A DNA stretch of 30,075 nucleotides, taken from JBOHER01 sp050701115 (GTDB lineage: Bacteria > Actinomycetota > Actinomycetes > Mycobacteriales > Pseudonocardiaceae). Under the pieces are notes generated by a model. That model had not been told where the DNA came from. It did no database searches and was given only the letters and a program-made list of their open reading frames with translations. The position numbers were made by a program, and so were the translations under genes. The stretch lies in assembly GCA_050701115.1 (NCBI GenBank), contig JBOHER010000348.1, positions 1-30,075 of the forward strand, given 5' to 3'. Position 1 is the stretch's first letter. Every line of letters starts with the position of its first letter. This document shows, in pieces, positions 22,860-29,967 of this stretch.

Positions 22860-23594
22860 GTGCAGGCGTCGAACTCGCGGACAGGCGGACTACCCGGCGC
22901 GGAGGACGCAGGCTTGCAGGCCCGCACGGAAACACCGGCGCTGCTGGACCGGCGGGCCGCGGTCGCCGAACTCGGGGCGGAACTCCGCGCGCTGTTGGAG
23001 GCGGCGGCGCGAACGGAAGTGTCTGCCGAGGTCCTGCGCGACACCGCGGCTGCACTACGAGAGCTCGCCGAGCCGCTGACCGAGCGGTTGCGTCCCCGCG
23101 AGCGGCCGTCGTCGGTGGACGACTTGATCAGCGGGGTCCGGATGTTCAACCCGGTGATCGGTGAGGGCAACCCGATCGCCCCGCCGCTGCGGATCGAGGT
23201 GCAGGATACTCAGGTCGAGGGCCGGTGCACGCTGGGTGCGGCGCACGAGGGTCCGCACATGTTCAGCCATGGCGGGATGAGCGCCCTGTGGCTGGATCAG
23301 GTGCTCGGCCACGCCGCGGCCGCGGCGGGCAATATCGGTGTCACCACGAGCCTTTCGGTGCGCTATCGCAGGCCGGTCCCGCTTGGCGAGCCCCTGCGGG
23401 TGTGGGGTCGCGCTGTTGAGCTGGACGGAAGCCGGACCGTGGCCAAGGGCGCCATCGCGACCGTGGCGGAGCCCGAGGTGGCCCTCGTCGAGGCGGAGGC
23501 GCGATTCCTCAAGCTGAGCCTCGAACAGGTGCAGCGGATGTATCCCGGCATGGTCGGTGACGACGCACGCAATCCCGACGCCGCGCACGACTGA
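22860..23594 (+). CDS. PaaI-family hotdog thioesterase
   Basis: A 244-residue protein with an Ala/Arg-rich helical N-terminal extension of about 90 residues and a hotdog domain. GRCTLGAAHEGPHMFSHGGMSALWLDQVLGHAA carries the HGG motif and the Asp expected in PaaI/THEM4 acyl-CoA thioesterases. VTTSLSVRYRRPVPLGEPLRVWGR completes the central strands. It would hydrolyse acyl-CoA thioesters. The GTG at 22860 has GGAGG four bases upstream; the GTG at 22857 and one at 22815 are alternatives. It may share a transcript with the phosphatase gene that follows after 40 bp. Confidence 0.85.
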   Translation: MQASNSRTGGLPGAEDAGLQARTETPALLDRRAAVAELGAELRALLEAAARTEVSAEVLRDTAAALRELAEPLTERLRPRERPSSVDDLISGVRMFNPVIGEGNPIAPPLRIEVQDTQVEGRCTLGAAHEGPHMFSHGGMSALWLDQVLGHAAAAAGNIGVTTSLSVRYRRPVPLGEPLRVWGRAVELDGSRTVAKGAIATVAEPEVALVEAEARFLKLSLEQVQRMYPGMVGDDARNPDAAHD

Positions 23595-23634
23595 GCGCGC
23601 CTTGGGCGTGCCCGATGGGGGAGTGGCAGGGAGT

Positions 23635-24123
23635 ATGGGAGGCGTGCGGCGCGAACTGGTGGTCCTCAGGCATGCGAAGTCAGCGTGGCCACCCGGGGTG
23701 CCCGACTTCCGGCGGCCGTTGGCCGAGCGGGGTCGCCGGGACGCCCCGGTCGCCGGAAGGTGGCTTCGCGAGCACGTTCCCGGCCTCGAACTCGTCGTCT
23801 GCTCTTCGGCGAAGCGAACGCGCCAGACCTGGGAACTGGTCGCGCCCGAACTCCGTTGCGGTCCGCGGGTGGCCTTCGACGACCGGCTGTATGCCGCGTC
23901 GGTGCGGGATCTCGTCGAGGTTGCCCGAGAACTGCCCGCCGAAGTCGCCAGCGTGCTGTTCATCGCGCACAACCCAGGCTTGGAAGACCTGGTGTACACG
24001 GCGGCCGATGCGCCGTGCACGTTGAAGACCTCCGCGATCGCGGTGCTGTCCGGATCGAGCGACTGGACCGAGATCGGGCCAGGATGGGCAGAACTGGTGG
24101 TGACCGCCAACCCCCGCGGCTGA
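23635..24123 (+). CDS. SixA-like phosphohistidine phosphatase
   Basis: This 162-residue histidine-phosphatase has LVVLRHAKSAWP near the N-terminus (the RHA catalytic motif), SSAKRTRQTWELV, and FIAHNPGLEDLVY with the second catalytic His, in the SixA branch of the superfamily. Such small proteins remove phosphate from phosphohistidine or small phosphoesters. The ATG at 23635 was preferred because homologues start just before RRELVVLRHAK; earlier in-frame ATGs add unrelated sequence that overlaps the thioesterase end. The stop lies nine bases from the convergent dehydratase stop. Confidence 0.88.
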   Translation: MGGVRRELVVLRHAKSAWPPGVPDFRRPLAERGRRDAPVAGRWLREHVPGLELVVCSSAKRTRQTWELVAPELRCGPRVAFDDRLYAASVRDLVEVARELPAEVASVLFIAHNPGLEDLVYTAADAPCTLKTSAIAVLSGSSDWTEIGPGWAELVVTANPRG

Positions 24124-24132
24124 GCGGAGCAG

Positions 24133-26016
24133 CTACGGCGAGCCGGCCAAGCGCTGCCTGCGATGGGCGGCCATCCGGACCGGGGCGTTGGCCGCGCCGT
24201 AACCGGCGTAACCGTCGACCCGCTGCACCACCTCGAAAAACACCCGTGAGCCGAGCAGATCGGTGTAGAGGTGGAAGAACACGCCCGCATCGTCGCGGTC
24301 ATAGAGCACGCCGCATTCCCGCATGGTGTCCAGAAGTTCGGTGTCGACTGCCAGCCGAGCATCGAGGTCGTGGTAGTAGTTGTCCGAAATGGACAGTAGC
24401 GGGGCGCCGCGGTGGCGCAACGCCCGCGCGGTGGCGAAGATGTCGTCGGTGGCGAAGGCGATGTGTTGTGGGTCGGGCACCCCAGGGGCCCAGTCCCCAC
24501 GGCGTAGCAGTGTCCCGTTCAGCGCGATCCGAACGCGCCCGGCGGGGTCGCTGACCGCCCTGCTGCGCACCAGGCCGAAAGGCGCGGCGTACTCCGTGTC
24601 CTGGCGCGGCTCCAGGCCGAGCACGGACCGGTAGAAAAGGGTGGCTTCATCGAAATAGTCGAACGGTTGGGTCAGTGCGACGTGGTCGGTGTGCGTCAAT
24701 TCACCAGCGGAGCCCGGTGCGTTCCCGGTGGGCGCGAAGTCCGTCAGCCAACTGCTGGTGTCATCGGCGCCGGTGCGACAGAAGAACACCGAGGTGCCAT
24801 CCGGCGCGGCGACCGCGGACAGGTCCGCTTCGGCTGCGGCCTTGATGCGGGGGAGTACCGGGGCCAACAACGCTTCGGCTCGCCGCGCCGAGCCCGGCGG
24901 GTCGCTGCTCTCCACCGCCAGCGCGGCCACCTCGGCGACACCCTGAACCGTCGGACGGTCGGCGGCCGAGTTGAGCAGCACCCGTGCGGTCCCTTGCTGC
25001 CACAGTTCGACGGGCTTCGAGCGATGCTGCCCGGTGTGCGCGAACCCGAGCGCGCGCAAGGTTTCTCCCACCCGAGGGCCGGAGTCAGCGTCCACGAGCA
25101 CCTCGGTGAAGGCGTGCCCGTTCAGGTGCGGTGCCTGCGGCGGAGCGGCCAGGTTCCGCGCGTGCGCCAGCGCAGGGTAGCGATGCCGCAACGCTTCCTC
25201 CAGGCTCAGCAAGGAACGCATCGCATCGACCGCGGTGCGGGCCGGATCGGCCTGCCGGAAGACGTCGTTGAACACCTCGAGCGACAGCGGGCCGGAGTAG
25301 CCCGCGCTCAGCACGTGGCCGAGGAAGGCGGTCAAGTCGAAAGCCCCCTGACCCGGAAACAGCCGATGGTGCCTGCTCCACTGCAGGATGTCCATATCCA
25401 GGTGGGGAGCGTCGGCCAGTTGCAGAAAGAACAGCTTCGCGCCCGGGATGTCGGCGATCCCGGCCGGGTCGGATCCCCGGGACAGCACATGGAAACTGTC
25501 GATACAGAGCCCGAGCGCCGGGTGATCGGCGCGACGGACGATCTCCCACGAGTGATCCCAGGTGTTGACGAAGCGGCCCCATGCCAGGGCCTCGTACGCG
25601 ACACGGATGCCTCGATCAGCGGCCCGGTCGGCGAGGGCACGCAACTGTTCGGTTGCCAGGTCGTCGTCGTCAATAGCGTCGGAGGAGACCGAGGAGCAGA
25701 CCAGCAGCGTGCCGGTGCCGAGCCGTTCCATCAGATCGAACTTCCGCTCGGCCCGGCGCAAGTTTCTGCCCAGCACATCGGTGGGCACCGCCTCAAAGTC
25801 GCGGAAGGGCTGGTACAGGTAGATCGACAGTCCGAGGTCGAGGCATCGTTTACGCACCTCCTCGGGTGACCACGGCGAGGCGATCAGGTCGTTCTCGAAG
25901 ATCTCCACCCCGTCGAAGCCGGCTTCGGCGGACGCGGCGAGTTTGTCCTCCAACGTTCCGGACAGGCACACCGTGGCGACCGCACGGCGGAGTGCTGCTA
26001 GATCAGGCTGTGTCAT
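24133..26016 (-). CDS. 3-dehydroshikimate dehydratase fused to HPPD-like domain (QsuB/QuiC-like)
   Basis: This 627-residue protein has an N-terminal TIM-barrel (sugar-phosphate isomerase-like) domain to about 290 and a C-terminal VOC/4-hydroxyphenylpyruvate-dioxygenase-like domain. The metal ligands expected for QuiC1-type dehydratases appear as E142 (YEALAWG), D173 (CIDSFH), Q199 and E247 (SLEVFND). The VOC domain has HTDHV (H445), PDPQHIAF (H518) and FFEVVQR (E595), a complete 2-His-1-carboxylate set. 3-Dehydroshikimate dehydratase makes protocatechuate in quinate/shikimate catabolism. The role of the second domain is unsettled in the family. The ATG at 26016 follows GAGGGGAG; a longer frame to 26061 is unsupported. 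Downstream of the transporter on the same strand. Confidence 0.88.
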   Translation of the reverse strand: MTQPDLAALRRAVATVCLSGTLEDKLAASAEAGFDGVEIFENDLIASPWSPEEVRKRCLDLGLSIYLYQPFRDFEAVPTDVLGRNLRRAERKFDLMERLGTGTLLVCSSVSSDAIDDDDLATEQLRALADRAADRGIRVAYEALAWGRFVNTWDHSWEIVRRADHPALGLCIDSFHVLSRGSDPAGIADIPGAKLFFLQLADAPHLDMDILQWSRHHRLFPGQGAFDLTAFLGHVLSAGYSGPLSLEVFNDVFRQADPARTAVDAMRSLLSLEEALRHRYPALAHARNLAAPPQAPHLNGHAFTEVLVDADSGPRVGETLRALGFAHTGQHRSKPVELWQQGTARVLLNSAADRPTVQGVAEVAALAVESSDPPGSARRAEALLAPVLPRIKAAAEADLSAVAAPDGTSVFFCRTGADDTSSWLTDFAPTGNAPGSAGELTHTDHVALTQPFDYFDEATLFYRSVLGLEPRQDTEYAAPFGLVRSRAVSDPAGRVRIALNGTLLRRGDWAPGVPDPQHIAFATDDIFATARALRHRGAPLLSISDNYYHDLDARLAVDTELLDTMRECGVLYDRDDAGVFFHLYTDLLGSRVFFEVVQRVDGYAGYGAANAPVRMAAHRRQRLAGSP

Positions 26017-26039
26017 GGCGTCTCCCCTCTGTGGCGCTC

Positions 26040-26171
26040 TCATCGGGTGGAGCTCGCGCATCCGGTCGCGCCCGCCACGACGATGCGAGGTCTGCTCACG
26101 AGGCCTCCCTCCCGGCCGTGACCGTGAGCGCTACTCAGGTTTGGTCCATTGAGGACCAGGACTGAAGGCAC
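26040..26171 (-). pseudogene. N-terminal remnant of a type II 3-dehydroquinate dehydratase gene
   Basis: On the minus strand the GTG at 26171 opens a frame starting PSVLVLNGPNL (codons 2-12, to 26136). 'VLVLNGPNL' is the invariant opening of type II dehydroquinases (AroQ/QsuC), normally followed by NLLG-x-R-E-P-x-x-Y-G. Here it continues as SSAHGHGREGGLVSRPRIV to a stop at 26040, with no further similarity and in none of the three frames. The remnant sits between the transporter and the dehydroshikimate dehydratase genes, where a dehydroquinase is expected in quinate/shikimate operons, so an internal deletion is the likely origin. Confidence 0.5.
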
Positions 26172-26208
26172 GTGGTTGTCCAATCTCGAGGCGGTGCCCC
26201 GGTGCGAG

Positions 26209-26229
26209 ACCAAAGGCACCGCCTTTGGT
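26209..26229 (-). terminator. hairpin after the MHS transporter gene
   Basis: ACCAAAGGC (26209-26217), loop ACC and GCCTTTGGT (26221-26229) form a perfect 9-bp stem. It begins 16 bases after the transporter stop on the minus strand and could attenuate transcription into the dehydratase gene. No T-tract follows, so termination would be partial at best. Confidence 0.5.
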
Positions 26230-26244
26230 GTCCGGTTGTTGCGC

Positions 26245-27630
26245 TCAGGCGGCAGCGGCTGTCGCGCGGAGCCGGTTGTAGTCGTCATGAGGAACCGGGG
26301 TGGCCCCCTTGAGGCCGAGGTCCTTGAGGTGGAACCGGAACGTTTCGCGGGCCGACAGGGCGGCCACGGCGGCGATGATCGCGCATCCGAACGTGAAGCT
26401 CCCGACGATGAGCGGCACGTTCGTCTCGGGTGTCGCCACGATCGCGAATACGGTCGGCAGAAACGCCGTGATGGCGGTGCCGATGTTCTGCGAGACCGCG
26501 AACCCGGTCACTCGGGTCTTGGTCGGGAACAGTTCCTGGTAGAAGGACGGGAACACCGCGTTGTAGCCCTGGTACACGACGCCCCACATAAGCATCGCGA
26601 GGACGAATGCGAGCACGACGTTCCCTTGGCTGACTGCCCACAGGTAGGCGTAGGACAGCGCACCGGAGGTCAGTGCACCGACGATGATGCAGGGTCGGCG
26701 TCCGATGCGGTCGCTCAGGTTGCCGACGAACGGGATCAGCAGTACGGCAACACTGTTGCCGGCAACCGAGATCCACAGGAAGGTCGTCGTGCTGAAGCCG
26801 ATGCCATAGGCCTCGTTGGTGGCGTACGTCGCTCCGAAGACGGTCGCCGTGGTGGGCACGATGTTCATCAAGGCCATGCAGACCACGCGCAGCATGTCCG
26901 AGCCGTTCTCGCGGACGGCCTGCACGATCGGCGCCTTGGGCACCTCGTTGTGCGCCTGCTCTGCACGGAACGCGGGAGTCTCGTCGACGCGGCGCCGGAT
27001 CACGTAGCCCGCGATCACGACGACGGCGCTGAGCAGGAACGGAACCCGCCAGCCCCACGTCTGGAAGGCGTCCTCCGAAAGGATCACGGACATCGGGAGG
27101 AAGACCGCGGCCGCGATGATCTGGCCGGCCTGCACGCCTTGCAGGGCGAAGCTTGCGTAGAAACCGCGCCGGCCGAAGGGCGCGTGCTCCACGATCATGG
27201 CGCTGGCGCCGGAGATTTCCCCGCCCACCGCGAACCCCTGGACGAGCCGCAAGATGACCAGGAGGGTCGGCGCCAAGACACCGACCGAGTGGTATGTGGG
27301 CAGCAGCGCGACGAGGAACGTCGAGACACCCATCATCAGCATGCACAGGACCAGCACGTTCTTGCGGCCGTGCCGGTCGCCCCAGTGGCCGAGGGCGAAC
27401 GCCCCGATGGGCCGCGCCACATAGCCGACACCGAACGTGGCGAGCGAGGCGACGATGCCCACCGTCGGGTTGCCCGTGGGAAAGAAGATACCCGGAAACA
27501 CCAGTGCAGCGGCCTGCGCGTAGATGAAGAAGTCGTAGTACTCCAGAGCACTGCCGATCCACCCACTCGCCGCCGCCTTCCTGGGTGTCTTCTTCGCGCC
27601 TGCCGGTGAGGACAAGGTAGAGGCGTTCAC
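26245..27630 (-). CDS. MHS-family (shikimate/quinate-type) MFS transporter
   Basis: This 461-residue permease has twelve predicted membrane segments. GWIGSALEYYDFFIYAQAAALVFP opens it, as in metabolite:H+ symporters such as ShiA and QsuA. GHWGDRHGRKNVLV is the MFS motif A between helices 2 and 3, and VGGEISGASAMIVEHAPFGRRGFYASF follows as in that family. The adjacent dehydroshikimate dehydratase suggests shikimate or quinate as substrate. The GTG start at 27630 is preceded by AAAGGAGAAGAAT, an excellent ribosome site; a longer frame to 27696 is not needed. It is divergent from the zinc dehydrogenase, with a 289-bp control region. Confidence 0.9.
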   Translation of the reverse strand: MNASTLSSPAGAKKTPRKAAASGWIGSALEYYDFFIYAQAAALVFPGIFFPTGNPTVGIVASLATFGVGYVARPIGAFALGHWGDRHGRKNVLVLCMLMMGVSTFLVALLPTYHSVGVLAPTLLVILRLVQGFAVGGEISGASAMIVEHAPFGRRGFYASFALQGVQAGQIIAAAVFLPMSVILSEDAFQTWGWRVPFLLSAVVVIAGYVIRRRVDETPAFRAEQAHNEVPKAPIVQAVRENGSDMLRVVCMALMNIVPTTATVFGATYATNEAYGIGFSTTTFLWISVAGNSVAVLLIPFVGNLSDRIGRRPCIIVGALTSGALSYAYLWAVSQGNVVLAFVLAMLMWGVVYQGYNAVFPSFYQELFPTKTRVTGFAVSQNIGTAITAFLPTVFAIVATPETNVPLIVGSFTFGCAIIAAVAALSARETFRFHLKDLGLKGATPVPHDDYNRLRATAAAA

Positions 27631-27681
27631 ATTCTTCTCCTTTGAAGTACGGCGCTCGAGGGGGAGGGTCGGCGCTCGCAT

Positions 27682-27714
27682 GTTCACTATGCGCACAGTC
27701 GTTCATATGGCGCA
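27682..27714. promoter_or_regulatory. two direct repeats at the transporter transcription start
   Basis: GTTCACTATGCGCA (27682-27695) and GTTCATATGGCGCA (27701-27714) are direct repeats 19 bp apart, and ATGCGC (27689) with GCGCAT (27710) adds inverted symmetry. They lie at and just downstream of the predicted start of transcription from the 27720-27748 promoter, the place expected for a repressor site. No regulator gene is adjacent. Confidence 0.45.
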
Positions 27715-27719
27715 TGATG

Positions 27720-27748
27720 AGAGTAAGAGTGCTCCACACCACTGTCAA
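27720..27748 (-). promoter_or_regulatory. sigma-70-type promoter of the MHS transporter
   Basis: On the minus strand TTGACA (27748-27743) is followed after exactly 17 bp by TACTCT (27725-27720). The -35 is perfect consensus and the -10 matches TAnnnT. It points at the transporter start about 90 bp downstream. Confidence 0.6.
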
Positions 27749-27830
27749 TACCGTCACGCGCAGTTGGATTGCGTTGAGCACCTGCGGCAATGCGGCGAAA
27801 TCGACGTTCCACCTCGTGACTCCGCCGGGC

Positions 27831-27859
27831 TTGAGGGTCGCGAGGGAGGCGTCTAAGAT
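27831..27859 (+). promoter_or_regulatory. sigma-70-type promoter of the zinc dehydrogenase
   Basis: TTGAGG (27831-27836) and TAAGAT (27854-27859) are separated by 17 bp, upstream of the dehydrogenase ATG at 27920, giving a leader of about 55 nt. Confidence 0.55.
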
Positions 27860-27919
27860 TCAGGATGCGCGCAACTGTGCGTACTGCGAACTCTGGTTGA
27901 CCAATTCGGAGGCACGACG

Positions 27920-28894
27920 ATGAAGGCAGCGGCACTGACCGAGCCGGGACGTATCGAGGTCATCGGCGTGGCAGACCCCGAATGCGGGCCCGACCAGGTC
28001 GTGGTTCGCATGCTCGGGGTCGGCCTGTGTGGTTCCGACCTGGGCCTCTATTCGGGTGCCCGGCAGGTCCCGCGGATGCCTTGGGTGCTCGGCCACGAGG
28101 GCGTCGGCGAGGTGGTCGCGGTCGGTGAGCGCGTCGAAGGTAGACGCGTGGGCCAGCGGGTGGCCATCGAGCCCAACTATTGCTGTCTCGAGTGCGCCGC
28201 CTGTGCCAAGGGATTCACTTCGGCTTGCCAGAACCGCGTGATCATCGGCATCAACACGCCTGGGCTGATCGCGGAGTACTTCGCGGCGCCCGCGGAGTTC
28301 ACATTCCCGGTCACCGATCAGGTGCGCCTCGAAGACTTGGTGTGCGCGGAGCCGCTGACCGTCGCTCGGGCAGCCATTCGCCGCTCGGGCATCGCGGCCG
28401 GTGATTCCTGTCTGGTAGTCGGCACCGGGTCGCAGGGTCTGTTCGTCTGCGCATCGCTCGTCGCGCAAGGGATCAAGCCTTTCGTGTCCGAGCCCCATGA
28501 GGGTCGGCGTGAGCTGGCACTGTCGCTCGGCACCAGCGCTGCCGCTGAGTCGACGGTGGGTGTCGACTACGTCTTCGAGACATCTGGGGTGCCGGCGGCG
28601 TTGACTCCGGCGCTGGATCGGCTGGCTCCGGGTGGGACCGCGTTACTCATCGGGTTGAGTGCAAAGCCCCTCCAAGTGAGCAGTTGGACGGTGGTCTACC
28701 GGCAGTTGAAGCTCATCGGGTCCTTGATCTACGACCACCCGCGCGACTTCGCAGGCACCGTCGACGTCTTGAACAGCGGGGTGGTGGCCCCGCATCGCGT
28801 CCTGCAGTCCTCGTTCCCGCTCTCCAATGCCGCGGAAGCCTTCGACTCCGTGCGCTCCGCCCCCGGCAAGTGCTGGATCCGATTCGACACCTGA
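27920..28894 (+). CDS. zinc-dependent medium-chain alcohol/polyol dehydrogenase
   Basis: A 324-residue MDR enzyme with catalytic zinc ligands C37 (GLCGSD), H59 and E60 (GHE) and the structural-zinc cysteines C89, C92, C95 and C103 (CLECAACAKGFTSAC), like threonine or sorbitol dehydrogenase relatives. The NAD(P)-binding loop is VVGTGSQGLFVCASL. It would oxidise a secondary alcohol or polyol. The gene neighbourhood points to quinate/shikimate-type metabolism, but no specific substrate is visible. The ATG at 27920 has a CGGAGG ribosome site. Its stop codon is the first base triplet of a 21-bp repeat array, and a frame on the other strand runs back over its 3' end. Confidence 0.88.
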   Translation: MKAAALTEPGRIEVIGVADPECGPDQVVVRMLGVGLCGSDLGLYSGARQVPRMPWVLGHEGVGEVVAVGERVEGRRVGQRVAIEPNYCCLECAACAKGFTSACQNRVIIGINTPGLIAEYFAAPAEFTFPVTDQVRLEDLVCAEPLTVARAAIRRSGIAAGDSCLVVGTGSQGLFVCASLVAQGIKPFVSEPHEGRRELALSLGTSAAAESTVGVDYVFETSGVPAALTPALDRLAPGGTALLIGLSAKPLQVSSWTVVYRQLKLIGSLIYDHPRDFAGTVDVLNSGVVAPHRVLQSSFPLSNAAEAFDSVRSAPGKCWIRFDT

Positions 28895-29937
28895 CCGCTG
28901 TGTCCGCGGTTCACGCCGCTGTGTCCGCGCTTCACGCCGCTGCGTCCGCGTGACACGCTGCTGCGTCCGCGGTTCACGCCGCTGCGTCCGCGTGACCGCA
29001 CCTCGAATGCTTCACGCAGTTCGGCCAGAACACGACCGGGATCCTTCAGATCCTCGGCGTTTGCGCGCACGATGATCCATCCTCGTTTGGCCATGCGCTC
29101 GTCGCGCTCCGTGTCGTACGCCGACCTGAGTTCGTGGGCGACGTAGCCGTCGTACTCGAGGCCGATGCGGCGTTCCACCCATGCCATGTCGAGCAGGTAC
29201 AGCACGCGTCCGTCGATGGTGCGGATCTCGAATTGAGGTTCCGGTATGGGAAAGCCGGCTTCGACGACGATCAGGCGAAACCAGCTTTCCGGTGGCGAGT
29301 CGGCCTTGCCGGTGGCCAGTTCGGTGAGCATGAATCCCTTCGAGACCCCTCTCGGATCGTCCCGCGCATCGAGCCGTGCGCGAATGGAAGCACGCACGGC
29401 GTCGACGGCCGTGGGGTCGAGCCCGCGCAGAGCCTGGTCGAGGCTCGCGAATGCCGCCCACTTGTTGCCGTCGCAAAGGAACTCGGCCAGCGCGAGATCG
29501 TGTGCAAACACCGGAAGTCCCCCAATGCGCACGACATCTCTCGGTTCGAAGCGGTTCTGATGGACTACGAGCCCGGGGCGCGATCGTGCGGAATGTGAGT
29601 ACGGAATGGTGACGTGCACGTCGACGCTCTCTGCGGCTTCGTAGCCATGCAGGGCGACCGCCGTCGGGCCTGAGAGGACGGCGTGCTCCCCGACCGCTAG
29701 CACTGCAGCTTGCGCGCGGGTACGGAGATCAAAAGCGGCATCGGCTCGGATCACCACACCGCGCCAAACCTGTTTCAGCACACCGGAAGTGAGCGCAGCG
29801 CGCAGTGCGTGCTTGCCCATGGTGGCGACAAGATCACGGTGGAGAGCGGCCCCGCCGCTCAGCTGAGGTATCTGCACGTACCAAGCCTGAGCGGAAAGCC
29901 GGTCGGCTTTGAAGTGTCGGCTTCGCCAGGTGTGCAT
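28729..29937 (-). CDS. AbiEi-antitoxin-like/DUF559 endonuclease-like protein with repeat-extended C-terminus
   Basis: The frame encodes about 402 residues. The first part has an AbiEi-type winged-helix region (MGKHALRAALTSGVLKQVWRGVVIR, LSGPTAVALHGYEA). The second is a DUF559/Vsr-like fold, PEPQFEIRTIDGRVLYLLDMAWVERRIGLEYDGYVAHE, ending GWIIVRANAEDLKDPGRVLAELREAFEV. Such two-domain proteins are abundant in actinobacteria and their function is unproven. After EVRS, heptads RGRSGVN, RGRSSVS, RGRSGVK, RGHSGVN and RGHSGQV are translated from the 21-bp array, and the frame runs 166 bp antisense into the dehydrogenase gene. The native stop was probably lost there. The start ATG 29937 lacks a good ribosome site; the frame is open upstream through another array. 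Confidence 0.75.
   Translation of the reverse strand: MHTWRSRHFKADRLSAQAWYVQIPQLSGGAALHRDLVATMGKHALRAALTSGVLKQVWRGVVIRADAAFDLRTRAQAAVLAVGEHAVLSGPTAVALHGYEAAESVDVHVTIPYSHSARSRPGLVVHQNRFEPRDVVRIGGLPVFAHDLALAEFLCDGNKWAAFASLDQALRGLDPTAVDAVRASIRARLDARDDPRGVSKGFMLTELATGKADSPPESWFRLIVVEAGFPIPEPQFEIRTIDGRVLYLLDMAWVERRIGLEYDGYVAHELRSAYDTERDERMAKRGWIIVRANAEDLKDPGRVLAELREAFEVRSRGRSGVNRGRSSVSRGRSGVKRGHSGVNRGHSGQVSNRIQHLPGAERTESKASAALESGNEDCRTRCGATTPLFKTSTVPAKSRGWS
28892..28992. repeat. 21-bp tandem repeat array A
   Basis: Four complete 21-bp units (28909-28929, 28930-28950, 28951-28971, 28972-28992) plus a 17-bp partial unit from 28892 share the core CGCTG(C/T)GTCCGCG and start with TTCACGC in most copies. 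The partial unit contains the TGA of the zinc dehydrogenase. Read on the minus strand the units begin CGCGGAC. Confidence 0.95.
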
Positions 29938-29967
29938 AACGGGAGTGTTGTGGATAACACGGTTACG

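Noticed and set aside
23055..24500. 481-codon open frame on the minus strand across the thioesterase and phosphatase
   Set aside because: Covers two genes with clear motifs on the other strand and the 3' end of a third; composition is Ser/Arg/Pro-rich without any motif.
26149..27609. 486-codon plus-strand frame opposite the MHS transporter
   Set aside because: The minus-strand protein has twelve membrane segments and MFS motif A; the plus-strand frame is charged, repetitive shadow sequence.
28892..28992. CRISPR-like repeats
   Set aside because: The 21-bp units are contiguous with no spacers and no cas genes are present; they are tandem repeats.
29949..29957. DnaA-box match (TTATCCACA on the minus strand)
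   Set aside because: A single box; no cluster, no AT-rich unwinding region and no dnaA/dnaN nearby, so no case for an origin.
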